A DNA stretch of 64,000 nucleotides from Apium graveolens. Taxonomy: Eukaryota; Streptophyta; Magnoliopsida; Apiales; Apiaceae. Made by a program: the position numbers and the translations under genes. The notes beneath the pieces were generated by a model. The model was not told where the DNA came from and searched no databases. It worked only from the letters and a program-made list of their open reading frames with translations. How positions within the stretch are numbered: position 1 is the stretch's first letter; every line of letters starts with the position of its first letter. Where the stretch lies: the NCBI RefSeq assembly GCF_009905375.1, contig NC_133655.1, positions 165,500,967-165,564,966 of the forward strand. The letters are read 5' to 3'. Positions 33,489 to 43,838 of the stretch are shown in pieces.

Positions 33489-34796
33489 AGTGTATACTTC
33501 CGTGTTCTAAAGACACGGAGCATTGATGTTAAGCTTGTAGCTCCTATAGGTCTAGTGACGTCATGGATAGATCCCATTAAGACCCATATTCAAACCGGTT
33601 GGTTGCCAAATGATGCTACTGAAACACAAAAGTTGGTTGTTCGAGCACTAAGATACTCCTTGATAGATGGGATTTTGTATAAAAGATCTTATATAGTTCC
33701 TTACTTAAGATGTCTCAGGCCTGATGAGGCACGCTTGGCTCTTGAAGAAGTGCATGAAGGTATATATGGGCAACACTTGGGGGGCAGAGCACTAGCTCAT
33801 AAGATAACCCGTTTAGGCTTCTATTGGCCAGAAATAATGGCTGATGCCAAAGAGTATGTGAAGAAGTGTGACCATTGTCAGAAGCATGCACCTGTCGTTA
33901 GATAACCCCCCGAGATGCTGACCTCCATCAACTCACCCATCCCCTTTGCTATGTGGGGAATGGATATACTTGGGCCTTTCCCCATGGCCACGGCACAAAG
34001 GAAGTTCCTGATTGTAGACATTGATTATTTTACTAAGTGGATTGAAGCAAAGCCTTTGGCCAAAATCACAACTTAGCAGGTTTCACAATTCCTGTGGGAA
34101 AATATCATGTGCCGATATGGAATTCCCCGCATCCTAGTCACTGACAATAGAACACAGTTCAACAATGAGGAATTCAAGAAGTATTGTGAAGAGAATGAAA
34201 TTGAATTACGATTCACCTATGTGGCTCACCCGCAAGCCAATGGGCAAGCAGAAGTGGCAAATTGAATAATCCTGGATGGACTAAAGAAGAGGATCGAGAA
34301 GTTGAGGAGTAACTGGGTGGATGAAATACTCCCAATACTATGGGCCTATAGGACTACTTGTAGAGTCACGACTGGAGCAATTCCCTTCATGTTAGCATAT
34401 GGGGAAGAAGCGGTTGTTCCTATAGGGATATCGCATTCCTCTCCCAGGATTCAAGCTTTCAATACTGAGGAAAATGAGGAAGGGAAAAGATTAGCCCTGG
34501 ATCTAATTGATGAAGTACGAGATGAGGCACATGCGAAGATAGTGGAATATCAGAAAAAGGCTTCATTCTACTATAACCTAAGGGTTAAAGAAAGGTTCTT
34601 CAAACAGGGTGACTTAGTCTTGAGGAAGGTAGAAGCTTCTGGTGTAGGGCAGAAAGGGAAACTTGCCCCAAATTGGGAAGGGCCATACAAGGTCAAGAGT
34701 GTTCAGGGTAAAGGAACCTACAAGCTTGAGACTATGGATGGTTTTGAAGTCCCGAGAACTTGGCATGCACAAAACCTGAAGATTTACTATGTGTAA
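33489..34796 (+). pseudogene. Integrase of the Retand-like element
   Basis: Zinc finger: a His-Glu-Gly-x-x-Gly-x-His segment (about 33752) and Cys-Asp-His-Cys-Gln-Lys (about 33868). Core: Trp-Gly-Met-Asp-Ile-Leu-Gly-Pro-Phe (first Asp), Val-Thr-Asp-Asn-Arg-Thr-Gln-Phe (second Asp), Asn-Gly-Gln-Ala-Glu-Val-Ala-Asn (Glu). C-terminus: Trp-Glu-Gly-Pro-Tyr-Lys-Val and Arg-Thr-Trp-His-Ala-Gln-Asn-Leu. Stops near 33903, 34076 and 34264; the first and last read as CAA to TAA and CGA to TGA from residues usual in the family. The last 164 codons (from about 34302) are fully open. Confidence 0.9.
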
Positions 34797-35115
34797 AGCG
34801 GTTGAACACGATTCTCACTTGTCAAGATGACAAGTAGGTTGAAAAGCACCTTGAAGCTTTGCTTGCTTAGGATTTACATGTTTTAGTTTGAGGTTTATTA
34901 AGACTTGTTAAAGGGATGAATCCCAACAATTTGTGAAATTCAGAAAGTTTTCAAAATATGTTTGAATTCCAATAACCAGACAAGTAAACTAAGTGCATGA
35001 GATGAAAGTATAAAGTTCGATGAATAAAACAGATTCAAATAAATAATACAAAGTCTGATAAGATAAGTCTCAAAGACAATATAAAATAAATAAGCCACGC
35101 AGGGCTAGAAAAGCT
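34797..35115. other. Gap between the convergent sense pol and antisense gene
   Basis: No gene. About 320 bp between the pol stop and the antisense stop, AT-rich. It is probably the shared 3' UTR region of two opposite transcripts. Confidence 0.55.
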
Positions 35116-35545
35116 CTAAGGAGCAGAGGTGCCCTCAGCATCCATATCATCATCTCCTCCGCTTTCGCTGGAAGTCTCACTCGTCCCTGAGGAGGAGCTA
35201 TCATCCGCAGCAGGCCTGGAAGACGACTTGGGAGGAGGAAGAAGCGGGTCCTGAAGGATACGATCCGAGAAAACCACTCGGGTACGAAATCTCTGCAGTA
35301 AAGCCTCGTTATCAGGGCAGACATAGTCCGCCGGGTTAATATCAGGACAGGCCTCGTTCATAGTCCCAAGGGTCGTATCCCAGCCAGTCCTAAAGAACCC
35401 GGGGAACACCGAGTCATCCCTCACCCTCATAGACTGAGTGAACTCCTCTGAGTCCAAGTAGTTATCAATCGCTCTGTCCTTCTCCGCCCTTAGCACCACC
35501 AGCTCAGCGTTAGACTCTCCGAGCTCCTCCTCCTTGTGCTTGAAC
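35116..35545 (-). pseudogene. Retand antisense gene, last exon
   Basis: Minus-strand frame from the solo-LTR junction at 35545 to the stop at 35116. It begins Lys-His-Lys-Glu-Glu-Glu, is helical and charged, and ends in a Ser/Asp/Glu-rich acidic tail. When the solo LTR is removed, it joins in frame with the exon at 43636-43756 (Glu-Arg-Arg-Phe then Lys-His-Lys). Antisense ORFs between pol and the 3' LTR are known in Tat-group elements and are often annotated 'putative gypsy type transposon' (PF04195 is the usual domain). The N-terminal domain is not in this window, so the label is by position and style. Function unknown. Confidence 0.65.
35541..35545. repeat. Target-site duplication TGAAC, left copy (solo LTR)
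   Basis: Matches 43636-43640 on the other side of the solo LTR. Confidence 0.85.
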
Positions 35546-36731
35546 TAAAGGGTTTTTAGCACATAAATGCAACAAAACGTAAATGTAATTCTTAAAAAAT
35601 TGAAACCCTCTACAGGATCCATGCGAAAAATAATATTTAATTCGTAGTTCAGTATATTTACCTTAAGAAGCTTTATGTTAATGGAAAGATGGAGGTCTTG
35701 AATGATCACCATGTAGCCCGTCGCTGGAATGATCTACGCCTTGAAGGTATCCACACGAATGATCGCCCGAAGGATGGGTATGTACTAGCACGTTCTTGAG
35801 GCCGCCTTCTTGCTCTATCTATATCTCTTCAAGCTGCTAGGGTTTATGTTTTATCAAATAAAATATGTAACCCTAATTCTATTAGAAAAAGATATTATAC
35901 AGGCAAGAGCTAATGGGCCTCCAACCCTAAACTTAATTTTAGAGTTATTATTATTATTAAATTCGAAATTCTAATTATTGTATTATTAAGCCTCACTTAA
36001 TCATCCAATAACTTAATTTTAGATTTAATATTAAATTCGAATTTCCTATTTATTTAATTAATTAAGTCACACTTAATTAATAACAAATAATTTGAATTAC
36101 TTACATTTAATTTAAATCCGAATTTAAATTAAATAATCCTCCAATCATTCTTTGTGCGACCGTTTAGGTTATTATTACGTTGGCAACAATTTTAAATCTA
36201 ATTTAAAATCATAAACAATGAGCGGCATCTAGTAATACATCATTGTTACCCAAGTAATAATAATTAAATCGGTGATCGATTAAACCTTTTGTGTATAATG
36301 TACAATGTACTATAATCCTTTTAACCATATATTATAGATTAAACTCGAGGCATGTTATGTGTCATCCTCTTCATAATTTAATCCAGGTTCCTTGATCGAT
36401 GAGTAGACTATAACATCAAATCAACATTTGAGCATGGCCATGCATTTCATAGTCTAACTCAAACAAGAGACCGATAATATCACTCCTAAAATAGGAGGGT
36501 TAAATCCTTTCTAGATCATTCATATTTCTCATATGATTCATAATATACCCAATATACACTTTTATCATCACCCGATCAAAGGTAACTTTTAATGCAACCA
36601 AAGTATATTAATTCTCATATAGAAATATAATGATTTCAAGTCTAAGGACCAATACATCATATTCACTGTGAGAATTACTTATGACACAACAGACATGTAG
36701 AATCTCACATTGGATCTTCCAGCACCATGTA

Positions 36732-36736
36732 TATAA
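36732..36736. repeat. Target-site duplication TATAA, left copy (copia-B)
   Basis: Matches 43277-43281. Confidence 0.88.
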
Positions 36737-37820
36737 TGAAAGGAATATGTCCTAAGTCCAATCATGTATTAGGATTTAGGAATAACTTTTATGTAATCTG
36801 TTTTGATTTCATTGATATTAATAAAGACTTGTTTTGTTTTATTACGGGTTTTATCTATTTAAGTGTTTAAATAAGATATATCATAGTTTAGAGTAAAGCT
36901 TTTTATGGATTATGATGAGATCATAATAGTGAGACCTAAAAAGATGATAACTCTAAACTTAAATAGTTCCTGGTCATAGGATTACTAACTGGTAATTAAT
37001 AATCCGTAAAGATCGGTACATACTATGCTTGCTTCATTATGAAGGATGTCTGTTCTCATAGACATTTGTGTGGTGACACTATAGCTAGTATGTAGGTGCT
37101 TATTATAGAATAAGTTCACTGAACATGACTCGCACAGCTGAACAACTGATGGAGTTCACTCACGTGTCAGCAGTTGTTCATATAGTGATAGTTGTACAAG
37201 TATCCTTAGACTTGAGGTCATCATAGTCATCTTGTGTACACTGAACTATGCTTTGGTTTAGTTCTTAGTCTCAAGGGACAATTATTAGGGCTCTACTGGG
37301 TATAGGAATTTGTACACGAAGATAGTGTATGATCAATAAAGGATCTACCCCTTCCAGTAAAGGAAGCGAATGTTCAAGGCTGATCCGCTTATGCTAGTTC
37401 AGGAATCTCTGGCCAGAGTAAATGAAATTAGAAAGGAGTTTCTAATTTGCATAGAACTACGCATAGTAAATGGTAAGCAAGTGATTGAATTAGATAGGCT
37501 TGACACGAGATCCATGCCTTGTATTTAATCGAGACATTGTAGGGTAGAAGGAGTTTATTGTACGGTAACTATTCACTGAATAGGTTCTTGGTATTCTAAG
37601 CTGTGAATTCATATTATCCGGATAGTCGCGATATGCTGAGAAGTATCCCTCACGATGTAGAATAAATGTGATTAATTAATTAATCATATTTAATAAATTA
37701 GAGAATTTATATAAATAATGATAAAATAGTTTTATTATTATTTATTTCTACTACCGGCTTAATATTGAACCTACAGGGCATAGAATAAATGAGAAGTATC
37801 GCTGCGTTTAAAATCTAACA
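36737..37820 (+). repeat. 5' LTR of copia-B (1084 bp, about 600 bp missing)
   Basis: Compared with the 3' LTR it lacks what corresponds to about 42656-43257, including the TATA box, and has a ~22-bp filler (about 37780-37800) built from nearby LTR sequence in its place. It is therefore probably without a promoter. Confidence 0.88.
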
Positions 37821-37821
37821 A

Positions 37822-37834
37822 TGGTATCAGAGCA
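37822..37834 (+). promoter_or_regulatory. Primer-binding site of copia-B
   Basis: TGGTATCAGAGCA one base after the LTR; the initiator tRNA-Met site usual for copia elements. Confidence 0.88.
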
Positions 37835-38254
37835 TAGGTTGTATGCATATAGATCTGTGGTAAAAATTTCAAAATTTTATGTGCTTGTATGAATTAATTA
37901 TGTTTTTTACAAGTTATATCATGGATTAATTTTGTCTGATGAGAAATCGTTTCTCAGAATAATTTTGAATGTTGATTTGGGTTCTACAAGTGTTGTAGAT
38001 CGTCTGGGTATTTTTTTCATAATTTTAGGATGTATAGATTTTTTATTATGAATTTTTGAAGTTGTTGCAATTAAAATTCGTAATTAAATAAATCTTATAT
38101 ATATATATATGAATTATATATATTATACTTCCGCTGCTGTACTACATCTGTGTGTTTGTCTGCTGTTGAAACTGTGATGCACGGAAAAAGGTACAGAGAC
38201 TGACAGGCACAACAACCGAGAAAAGGCGGCGGCGGCTGCTGAAAAAAAATAGGG

Positions 38255-38395
38255 GTGTAACGCATTCCGGGAATGCGTTACACACCTTTGGCACATTCAC
38301 GGAATGCGTTACACCCTTTAATGGCTTAAAAGGGGTGTAACGCATCACCGGAATGCATTACAGGGCTTGTAACGCGTTCCTATAATGCGTTATAG
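38255..38395 (+). repeat. Palindrome cluster in the copia-B leader
   Basis: A perfect inverted repeat with 14-bp arms (GTGTAACGCATTCC) and a 1-bp spacer lies at 38255-38283. Further imperfect copies of the same GTAACGCATTCC / GGAATGCGTTAC arms follow at about 38295-38315, 38334-38372 and 38369-38394. Confidence 0.85.
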
Positions 38396-39082
38396 TCTGT
38401 CTGTTGACATTAAATTTGATTTTCTGGGAGTTTCGTAACTCCGTTTTAGGCGTGCAATATACCGTTGGATTCGTTTTTCTGAGACGGATCTAATGGAGTG
38501 ATCAATTTTAGTTTATATAAAAGTTTTGAACTGTTTATATTTCCATGAAGTGTTTTAAAGATGTTTTTGACTGTTTTAATTACTTTTAAATGCTTCATGT
38601 GATACATAGGGATGTATAATGCTTAGACTAATGTGCTAGATGATATAACATGCCTACCTTGATGTTTATTCATGTTGATATATGTGATATATGCTTAGTT
38701 TATCATGCGATGATAGATTTAGGTGAACTTAAATGAACATAAGGCGTTTGTTAGAAAACCTAGTATAGTGAAATTGTTTCATAACCTTAAGAATAATATT
38801 ATGAATACAATCATGAGATTCTTGTGTTTATGAAACACGTAATTGAATAAGAATTTTCGATATGAGAGAAAGGATGATTTTGTCAACAACAGATTTCTAT
38901 GTGTAAGAAAGGGTTATTAAGAGACGCCTCTTGACAATGCTCCACCCGATCTGGGAATCAACTGATTATTGATTATTGATTTGAAATATTTAATTTAAAA
39001 GGAAGAATCTCTTTATAATATGATTATGATTGTAACGTAATATAATCCCTCTAAAATTAAATAATATCAAGTAGTAATTGGC

Positions 39083-39479
39083 CAATGATACAACGGGCTT
39101 GTATCGGTTATAGCCTTCCAACATGATAGAAAGTAGTTCTTATTTTTGAATCATTGTCGTTTCGTGCCACAGCCGAGGGCTTTGATTTCGAAATAAGAAA
39201 TACTTGTCTATTACATAGAGATGTGTACATTGAATAAGAATCTAAAGGTCGTTACGTGCCACAGCCGTGGGCCTTTGGGGACTGATTCAATTATACGGAA
39301 TGTTGGGTTAGACTTGACTTAGAATATTGAGTTTGTCGTGCCACAGCCGTGACTCAATTATTCAAAAGGCTAAAGTTTGATTAGGGAATAACATTAGATG
39401 TAATTAACAAGAGTTGTCTGCCTATTGAACATTACATGGCGTTTCGTGCCACAACCGGGGTTGTGTAATGGAATGTAGG
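39083..39479 (+). repeat. Array of hairpins with a shared loop in the copia-B leader
   Basis: CGTGCCACAGCCG (the last copy has CAACCG) occurs at 39163, 39255, 39337 and 39445. Each copy sits between flanks that are complementary to each other but differ from copy to copy (hairpins about 39137-39199, 39229-39291, 39322-39363 and 39421-39479). A further hairpin without this loop, with 7-bp arms GATACAA/TTGTATC, lies at 39087-39105. All are within 600 bp upstream of gag. Confidence 0.8.
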
Positions 39480-39660
39480 ATCCCTATTCCCACTAGCATT
39501 ATGAATGCTTAATTTTTCACGTAGGGGGTTGAATAAATTAGATAAACTAGTGGGAGCCACTTATGAATAAAGACCCGATTCATATAGTGTTTTGAAATGA
39601 AATCGAATATTTGCTAAATGTTGTTATTTGTTTATCATTTACAAATTTACAATATACATT

Positions 39661-40629
39661 ATGTCTTCTGCACTATCACTCAGGAGCATACTAGATGCTC
39701 ACAAATTGACTGGTCCTAATTATGCTGACTGGCTTCGAAACTTGAGAATTATTCTCAGGATTGAGAAGCTGGAATACGTGATTGACTCACCTAAGCCTAC
39801 TGAACCTGCTAGTGATGCACATAATGATGAACATGTTGTGTATCGTAAGTGGATAGATGATGCAAATGTTGCTCAATGCATCATGCTAGTTTCCATGAAC
39901 ATTGAGCTACATAAGCAACATGAGCATATGGATGCTCACACTATCCTAATGCATCTACAAGAGTTGTATGATATGGCGGGGAGGACAGCTCGATATGAGA
40001 TATCGAAGGAGTTGTTCGGTTGTAGGATTTCTGAGGGATCATCTGTGAATGACCATGTACTTAAGATGATCAATTTGATTGAACGTCTTGGACAACTTGG
40101 TTTTTCCATGGATGGGGAGCTGAACCAACACCTAGTCTTGCAATTGCTTCTGAGTTCGTTCTCGCAGTTTGTTGTGAACTTTCACATGAATAAGTTGGAT
40201 GTCAGCCTACCTGAACTCCACAACATGTTGAAGACTGCGGAATCGAATTTTCCCCCTAAGAAGAGTTTTGTTCTTCTAATTGGTGAAGGTTCCAATCCTA
40301 AGAAAAGGAAGAGGAACTCTTCCAAGATGAAGAAAGTAGGTGAGAAAATGCCGGTTCCACCAAAAGCTGAAGACCCCAAGAGCAAAGTTGTTTGCTTTCA
40401 CTGTAACAAGGTGGGGCACTGGAAGAGGAACTGCAAGGTTTACCTTGCAGAATTGAAGAAGAAGGGTAGTGAGAATACCGCTTCTGATTCAGGTATGTTC
40501 ATGATAGAAGTGAATATGTCATTAAATCAAATTTCTACTTGGGTATTAGATACCGCCTGTGGTTCTCAAATCTGTAATTTGTTGCAGGGACCAAGGAGAA
40601 GTAGGACTCTTGAGGAAGAGGAGGTTTGA
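39661..40629 (+). pseudogene. gag and protease start of copia-B
   Basis: ATG 39661 was chosen because the next residues (Met-Ser-Ser-Ala-Leu-Ser-Leu) start the usual copia gag; an in-frame ATG at 39628 exists in leader sequence. Residues ~10-40 hold Leu-Thr-Gly-Pro-Asn-Tyr-x-Asp-Trp-Leu-Arg. The rest of the UBN2/gag helical domain follows to about residue 210. A CCHC zinc knuckle (Cys-Phe-His-Cys-x(4)-His-x(4)-Cys) is at residues 245-258. The protease begins with Trp-Val-Leu-Asp-Thr-Ala-Cys-Gly-Ser-Gln-Ile-Cys at about residue 293. At about 40622-40628 the sequence switches to inverted RT, so the protease is cut. The gag part has no internal stop. Confidence 0.9.
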
Positions 40630-41980
40630 TTGTCTCATCAAAACGAATGTTCCATCTTTCGAGAAGCTTGCTTTAAACCATATATGGTTCGCAGTAGCTT
40701 ACACACTAGGTTTTTATTTCCCTTGGAAAGAAAACCATCTGGCTAATTTCCAGATCTCATAGTCGTAGTAAGCAGCAATCGCAAGAAAAATCCGAACTGA
40801 TTTTAATAGGGCTACAGGTAAAAGGTTTCATCAAAGTCAATCCATTGCCTTTGTTTGAATCCTTTTGCCACAAGCATGGCCTTATAGGTCTCCACCTGGC
40901 CATCTGCTATAATCTATCTTTTGTATACCGTATACATAGATTCCATTCTGGATTTCATGGCACTATGCCATTTCTCTGAGTCAACACTACTCATAGCCTC
41001 ATTATAGGTCACAGGGTCGTCATCATCAATGATCGACAACTCATTGTCATTCTCAATGACAAGGCCATATTTCCTCTCAGGTTGGCGAGACACTCTCCCT
41101 GACCTATGAATGGGCTGTTCCACAAAAGGTTGTTCAGTTAGAACAGGTGTTTCCACTTGATCTATAGTAGTTTGTGCTTCTTGAACTTCATCAAGTTCAA
41201 TTTTGCTCCCACTGTTTCCTTCAAGGATAAACTCCTTTTCCAAGAAGGTAGCATGTCTGGAGACAAACACCCGATGATCAGTGTAAAAGTAATACCCTAA
41301 AGTCTCTTTAGGATATCCCACAAAACTACATTTTACGGATCGATATTCCAGCTTATCTGGGTCAACTTACTTGACATAAGCTGGACATCCCCAAATCTTA
41401 ACGTGTTTAAGACTCGGTTTCCTTTCTTTCCATATCTCATACGAAGTTTGAGGAACAGATTTTGGAAAGCACCTTATTCAGTTAATATGCTGAGGTTTCC
41501 GATGCATAACCCCATAGGAATACTGGAAGATTTGCATAGCTCATCATGGACCGAACTATGTCTAACAAAGTTCAATTTCTCCTTTCAGATACCAATCTGG
41601 AGGAGTCCACTGGGAGACTATACCATTTACTTTGCGATAATCTAGAAACTCTCCATTCAAGTATTCACCATCTCGATCTAATCGAAGAATTATAATACTA
41701 TGTTTGGTTGTTTCTCCACTTCATACTTATACTCTTTAAACTTTTCAAAGGCTTCAGACTTGTGTTTCATCAAACACCTATCCGAATCTAGATCTATCAT
41801 CTATTAAAGTAATGAAGTATGAAAATCCACCCATGGCTTGCGTAGACATTGGTCCACATACATCTGTGTGTACCATTCCTAGCAAATTTGCAGTCCTCTC
41901 TCCATGTCTACTAAATGGAGACTACATTGCCACTACAAAGTGAGATTTTCATCATCCCTTTTCTTTTATTAGTTTGTTCA
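40630..41980 (-). pseudogene. Inverted integrase-to-RT segment of copia-B
   Basis: On the minus strand (right to left): pre-integrase end, integrase core start (His-Thr-Asp-Val-Cys-Gly-Pro-Met with the first catalytic Asp, about 41860), integrase C-terminus (Trp-Gly-Cys-Pro-Ala-Tyr-Val, Gly-Tyr-Pro-Lys-Glu-Thr), an open frame 41321-40914 with the acidic linker and RT start (Ala-Met-Ser-Ser-Val-Asp-Ser-Glu-Lys-Trp), then Leu-Val-Ala-Lys-Gly-Phe-Lys-Gln-Arg and Leu-Lys-Gln-Ala-Ser-Arg. It stops at the junction near 40630 before the catalytic Asp-Asp of RT. Many stops outside the open part. The orientation is opposite to gag. Confidence 0.88.
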
Positions 41981-41986
41981 ATCTGA

Positions 41987-43276
41987 AATAAGTTCACTGA
42001 ACATGACTCGCACAGCTGAACAACTGATGGAGTTCACTCACGTGTCAGCAGTTGTTCACATAGTGATAGTTGTACAAGTATCCTTAGACTTGAGGTCATC
42101 ATAGTCATCTTGTGTACACTGAACTATGCTTTGGTTTAGTTCTTAGTCTCAAGGGACAATTATTAGGGCTCTACTGGGTATAGGAATTTGTACACAAAGA
42201 TAGTGTATGATCAATAAAGGATCTACCCCTTCCAGTGAAGGAAGCGAATTTTCAAGGCTGATCTACTTATGCTAGTTCAGGAATCTCTGGCCAGAGTAAA
42301 TGAAATTAGAAAGGAGTTTCTAATTTGCATAGAACTACGCATAGTAAATGGTAAGCAAGTGATTGAATTAGATAGGCTTGACACGAGATCCATGCCTTGT
42401 ATTTAATCAGGACATTGTAGGATAGAAGGAGTTTATTGTACGGTAACTATTCACTGAATAGGTTCTTGGTATTCTAAGCAGTGAATTCATACTATCCGGA
42501 TAATCGCGATATGCTGAGAAGTATCCCTCACGATGTAGAATAAATGTGATTAATTAATTAATCATATTTAATAATTTAGAGAATTTATATAAATAATGAT
42601 AAAATAGTTTTATTATTATTTATTTCTACTACCGGCTTAATATTGAACCTATAGGGTCACACCATAAAAAGAGAATGATTTAATGGTGGAGGAATTAATT
42701 AATAATGGCTGATAAATATTTATTTATGAAATAAATAATTAATTGGAAAATTTAATAATTGATTAAATAAGATTTAATTGATTATAAATTAATTAAGAAA
42801 AGTTCTTAATATTATTAATTAAAGGATTTAATTTTTGGAAATTAAATCAAGAGAGAGAATTATTTCTAAAGTGTTTAAAAAAAGGATTAATAATTAAAAG
42901 GTGTTTTAATTATTAATAAGAATAATAAATGGGATAATAATAATATTATTTATGGGAAAATTTCAGCTGAAAATTTTGCCTATAAATACACTATTATAGA
43001 CCCTAATTTTATTTTAACCCGAAAACCCAAAAAAGTTTGGAAAACCCAATTCTCTCCACCTCCTTCCTCCTCCTTAACATCGTTTTCTTGGTGGATACCG
43101 GTGGAGTGCTTCACACTTGAGGAGCAACTGCTAAGGATCTCTGATCGTTGTCTCCGAATTATTTTAAAAGGTTAGATTCGATCCCTCGAATTTTTATTCA
43201 TGATCTGTATGCTTTTATTTGGATTTTGTATGTGTAAAAGTGTTTTGCCATGCCCCGCTGCGTTTAAAATCTAACA
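41987..43276 (+). repeat. 3' LTR of copia-B, first ~370 bp missing
   Basis: Begins at a point matching 37109 of the 5' LTR and runs to the normal end. It keeps the 3' section missing from the 5' LTR, with a TATA box (TATAAATA, 42981-42988). No polypurine tract remains next to it. Confidence 0.9.
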
Positions 43277-43281
43277 TATAA
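43277..43281. repeat. Target-site duplication TATAA, right copy
   Basis: Matches 36732-36736. Confidence 0.88.
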
Positions 43282-43635
43282 TACATGTGCTTGTGTTTTG
43301 ACTTTAGTATCACTATACCTATGATCAATGAGATGTGATCATCAGTCAACATTCACACTAGTCTTAATGCATTATTATTGTCCCTTAATAATAATACTCG
43401 ACTAGGGATCTTTAGGAATATCGATACTATTCTCATAATCTCATTTCTAAGTCTCGTACTTAGATATATAAAATTACATATCATATTCCAAGGACATTTA
43501 TTAATCTAACATCTTATCACAGAAAATAAAGATATAATAAATTACCAAAGAATAATCCATATAATCAGAATTAATAATCCAAATGTTTCATAATATAAAC
43601 ATAATAGTGTTGTCTCTAGGGCACAAACACTAACA

Positions 43636-43640
43636 TGAAC
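43636..43640. repeat. Target-site duplication TGAAC, right copy
   Basis: Matches 35541-35545. Confidence 0.85.
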
Positions 43641-43756
43641 CTCCTCTCTAAGGCAGCATACTTCTTCTACTACTTCCTGAGGGCATTATCCGCTTTGTCC
43701 GAAGCCCTCTTCCAGGATTCAGCTTGCCTCACAGCGCCTTGGAAGTAGGCGTTAGA
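43636..43756 (-). pseudogene. Retand antisense gene, middle exon
   Basis: On the minus strand a 3' splice site (TTTGAG, AG at 43758-43757) opens a frame starting Ser-Asn-Ala-Tyr-Phe-Gln-Gly-Ala-Val. It has two adjacent TAG codons, then Lys-Tyr-Ala-Ala-Leu-Glu-Arg-Arg-Phe before the solo LTR. The phase fits the upstream exon. Helical, charged. The stops show that it is a pseudogene even without the LTR. Confidence 0.55.
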
Positions 43757-43838
43757 CTCAAACGAAACAATAAACAGAAATGTAAGGCAAGTGAATGCTA
43801 CAAGTAAAAAATAGTGCAATTGTAAGAAATAGTCATAC

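Larger units (their letters stand above)
36737..43276 (+). mobile_element. Copia-B: Ty1/copia element with an inverted pol segment and damaged LTRs
   Basis: TSD TATAA and LTR ends TGAAAGG and AATCTAACA define it. Order: 5' LTR with an internal deletion, PBS, a very long leader (about 1.84 kb) with hairpins, gag and the start of protease on the plus strand, then an integrase-to-RT segment on the minus strand, then a 3' LTR lacking its first ~370 bp. Lineage within copia was not settled; the gag style suggests an Angela/Tork-type element. It is inserted in the solo LTR. Confidence 0.88.
35546..43635 (-). mobile_element. Minus-strand solo LTR (about 1.54 kb) containing copia-B
   Basis: After copia-B and one copy of its TATAA duplication are taken out, about 1540 bp remain. 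On the minus strand it begins TGTTAGTGTTTGTGCCC (43635 leftwards) and ends CCCTTTA at 35546 (one base off the usual CA end, consistent with a C-to-T change). It is flanked by TGAAC on both sides and has no internal coding region, PBS or polypurine tract. That is the picture of a solo LTR left by LTR-LTR recombination. The left part (35546-36736) and right part (43277-43635) contain no gene. Confidence 0.8.

Noticed and set aside
37822..37834. TGGTATCAGAGC sequences (here and at 44892, 61924) as tRNA gene ends
   Set aside because: They directly follow LTR ends and are primer-binding sites. No cloverleaf surrounds them. No tRNA or rRNA gene was found in the window.
38142..38348. A minus-strand frame across the palindrome cluster
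   Set aside because: Its sequence is dictated by the palindromes and it lies in the leader; no support.
39083..39479. The spaced repeats as a CRISPR array
   Set aside because: Only four copies, unequal spacing, pairing flanks, and a plant nuclear setting inside a retrotransposon leader.
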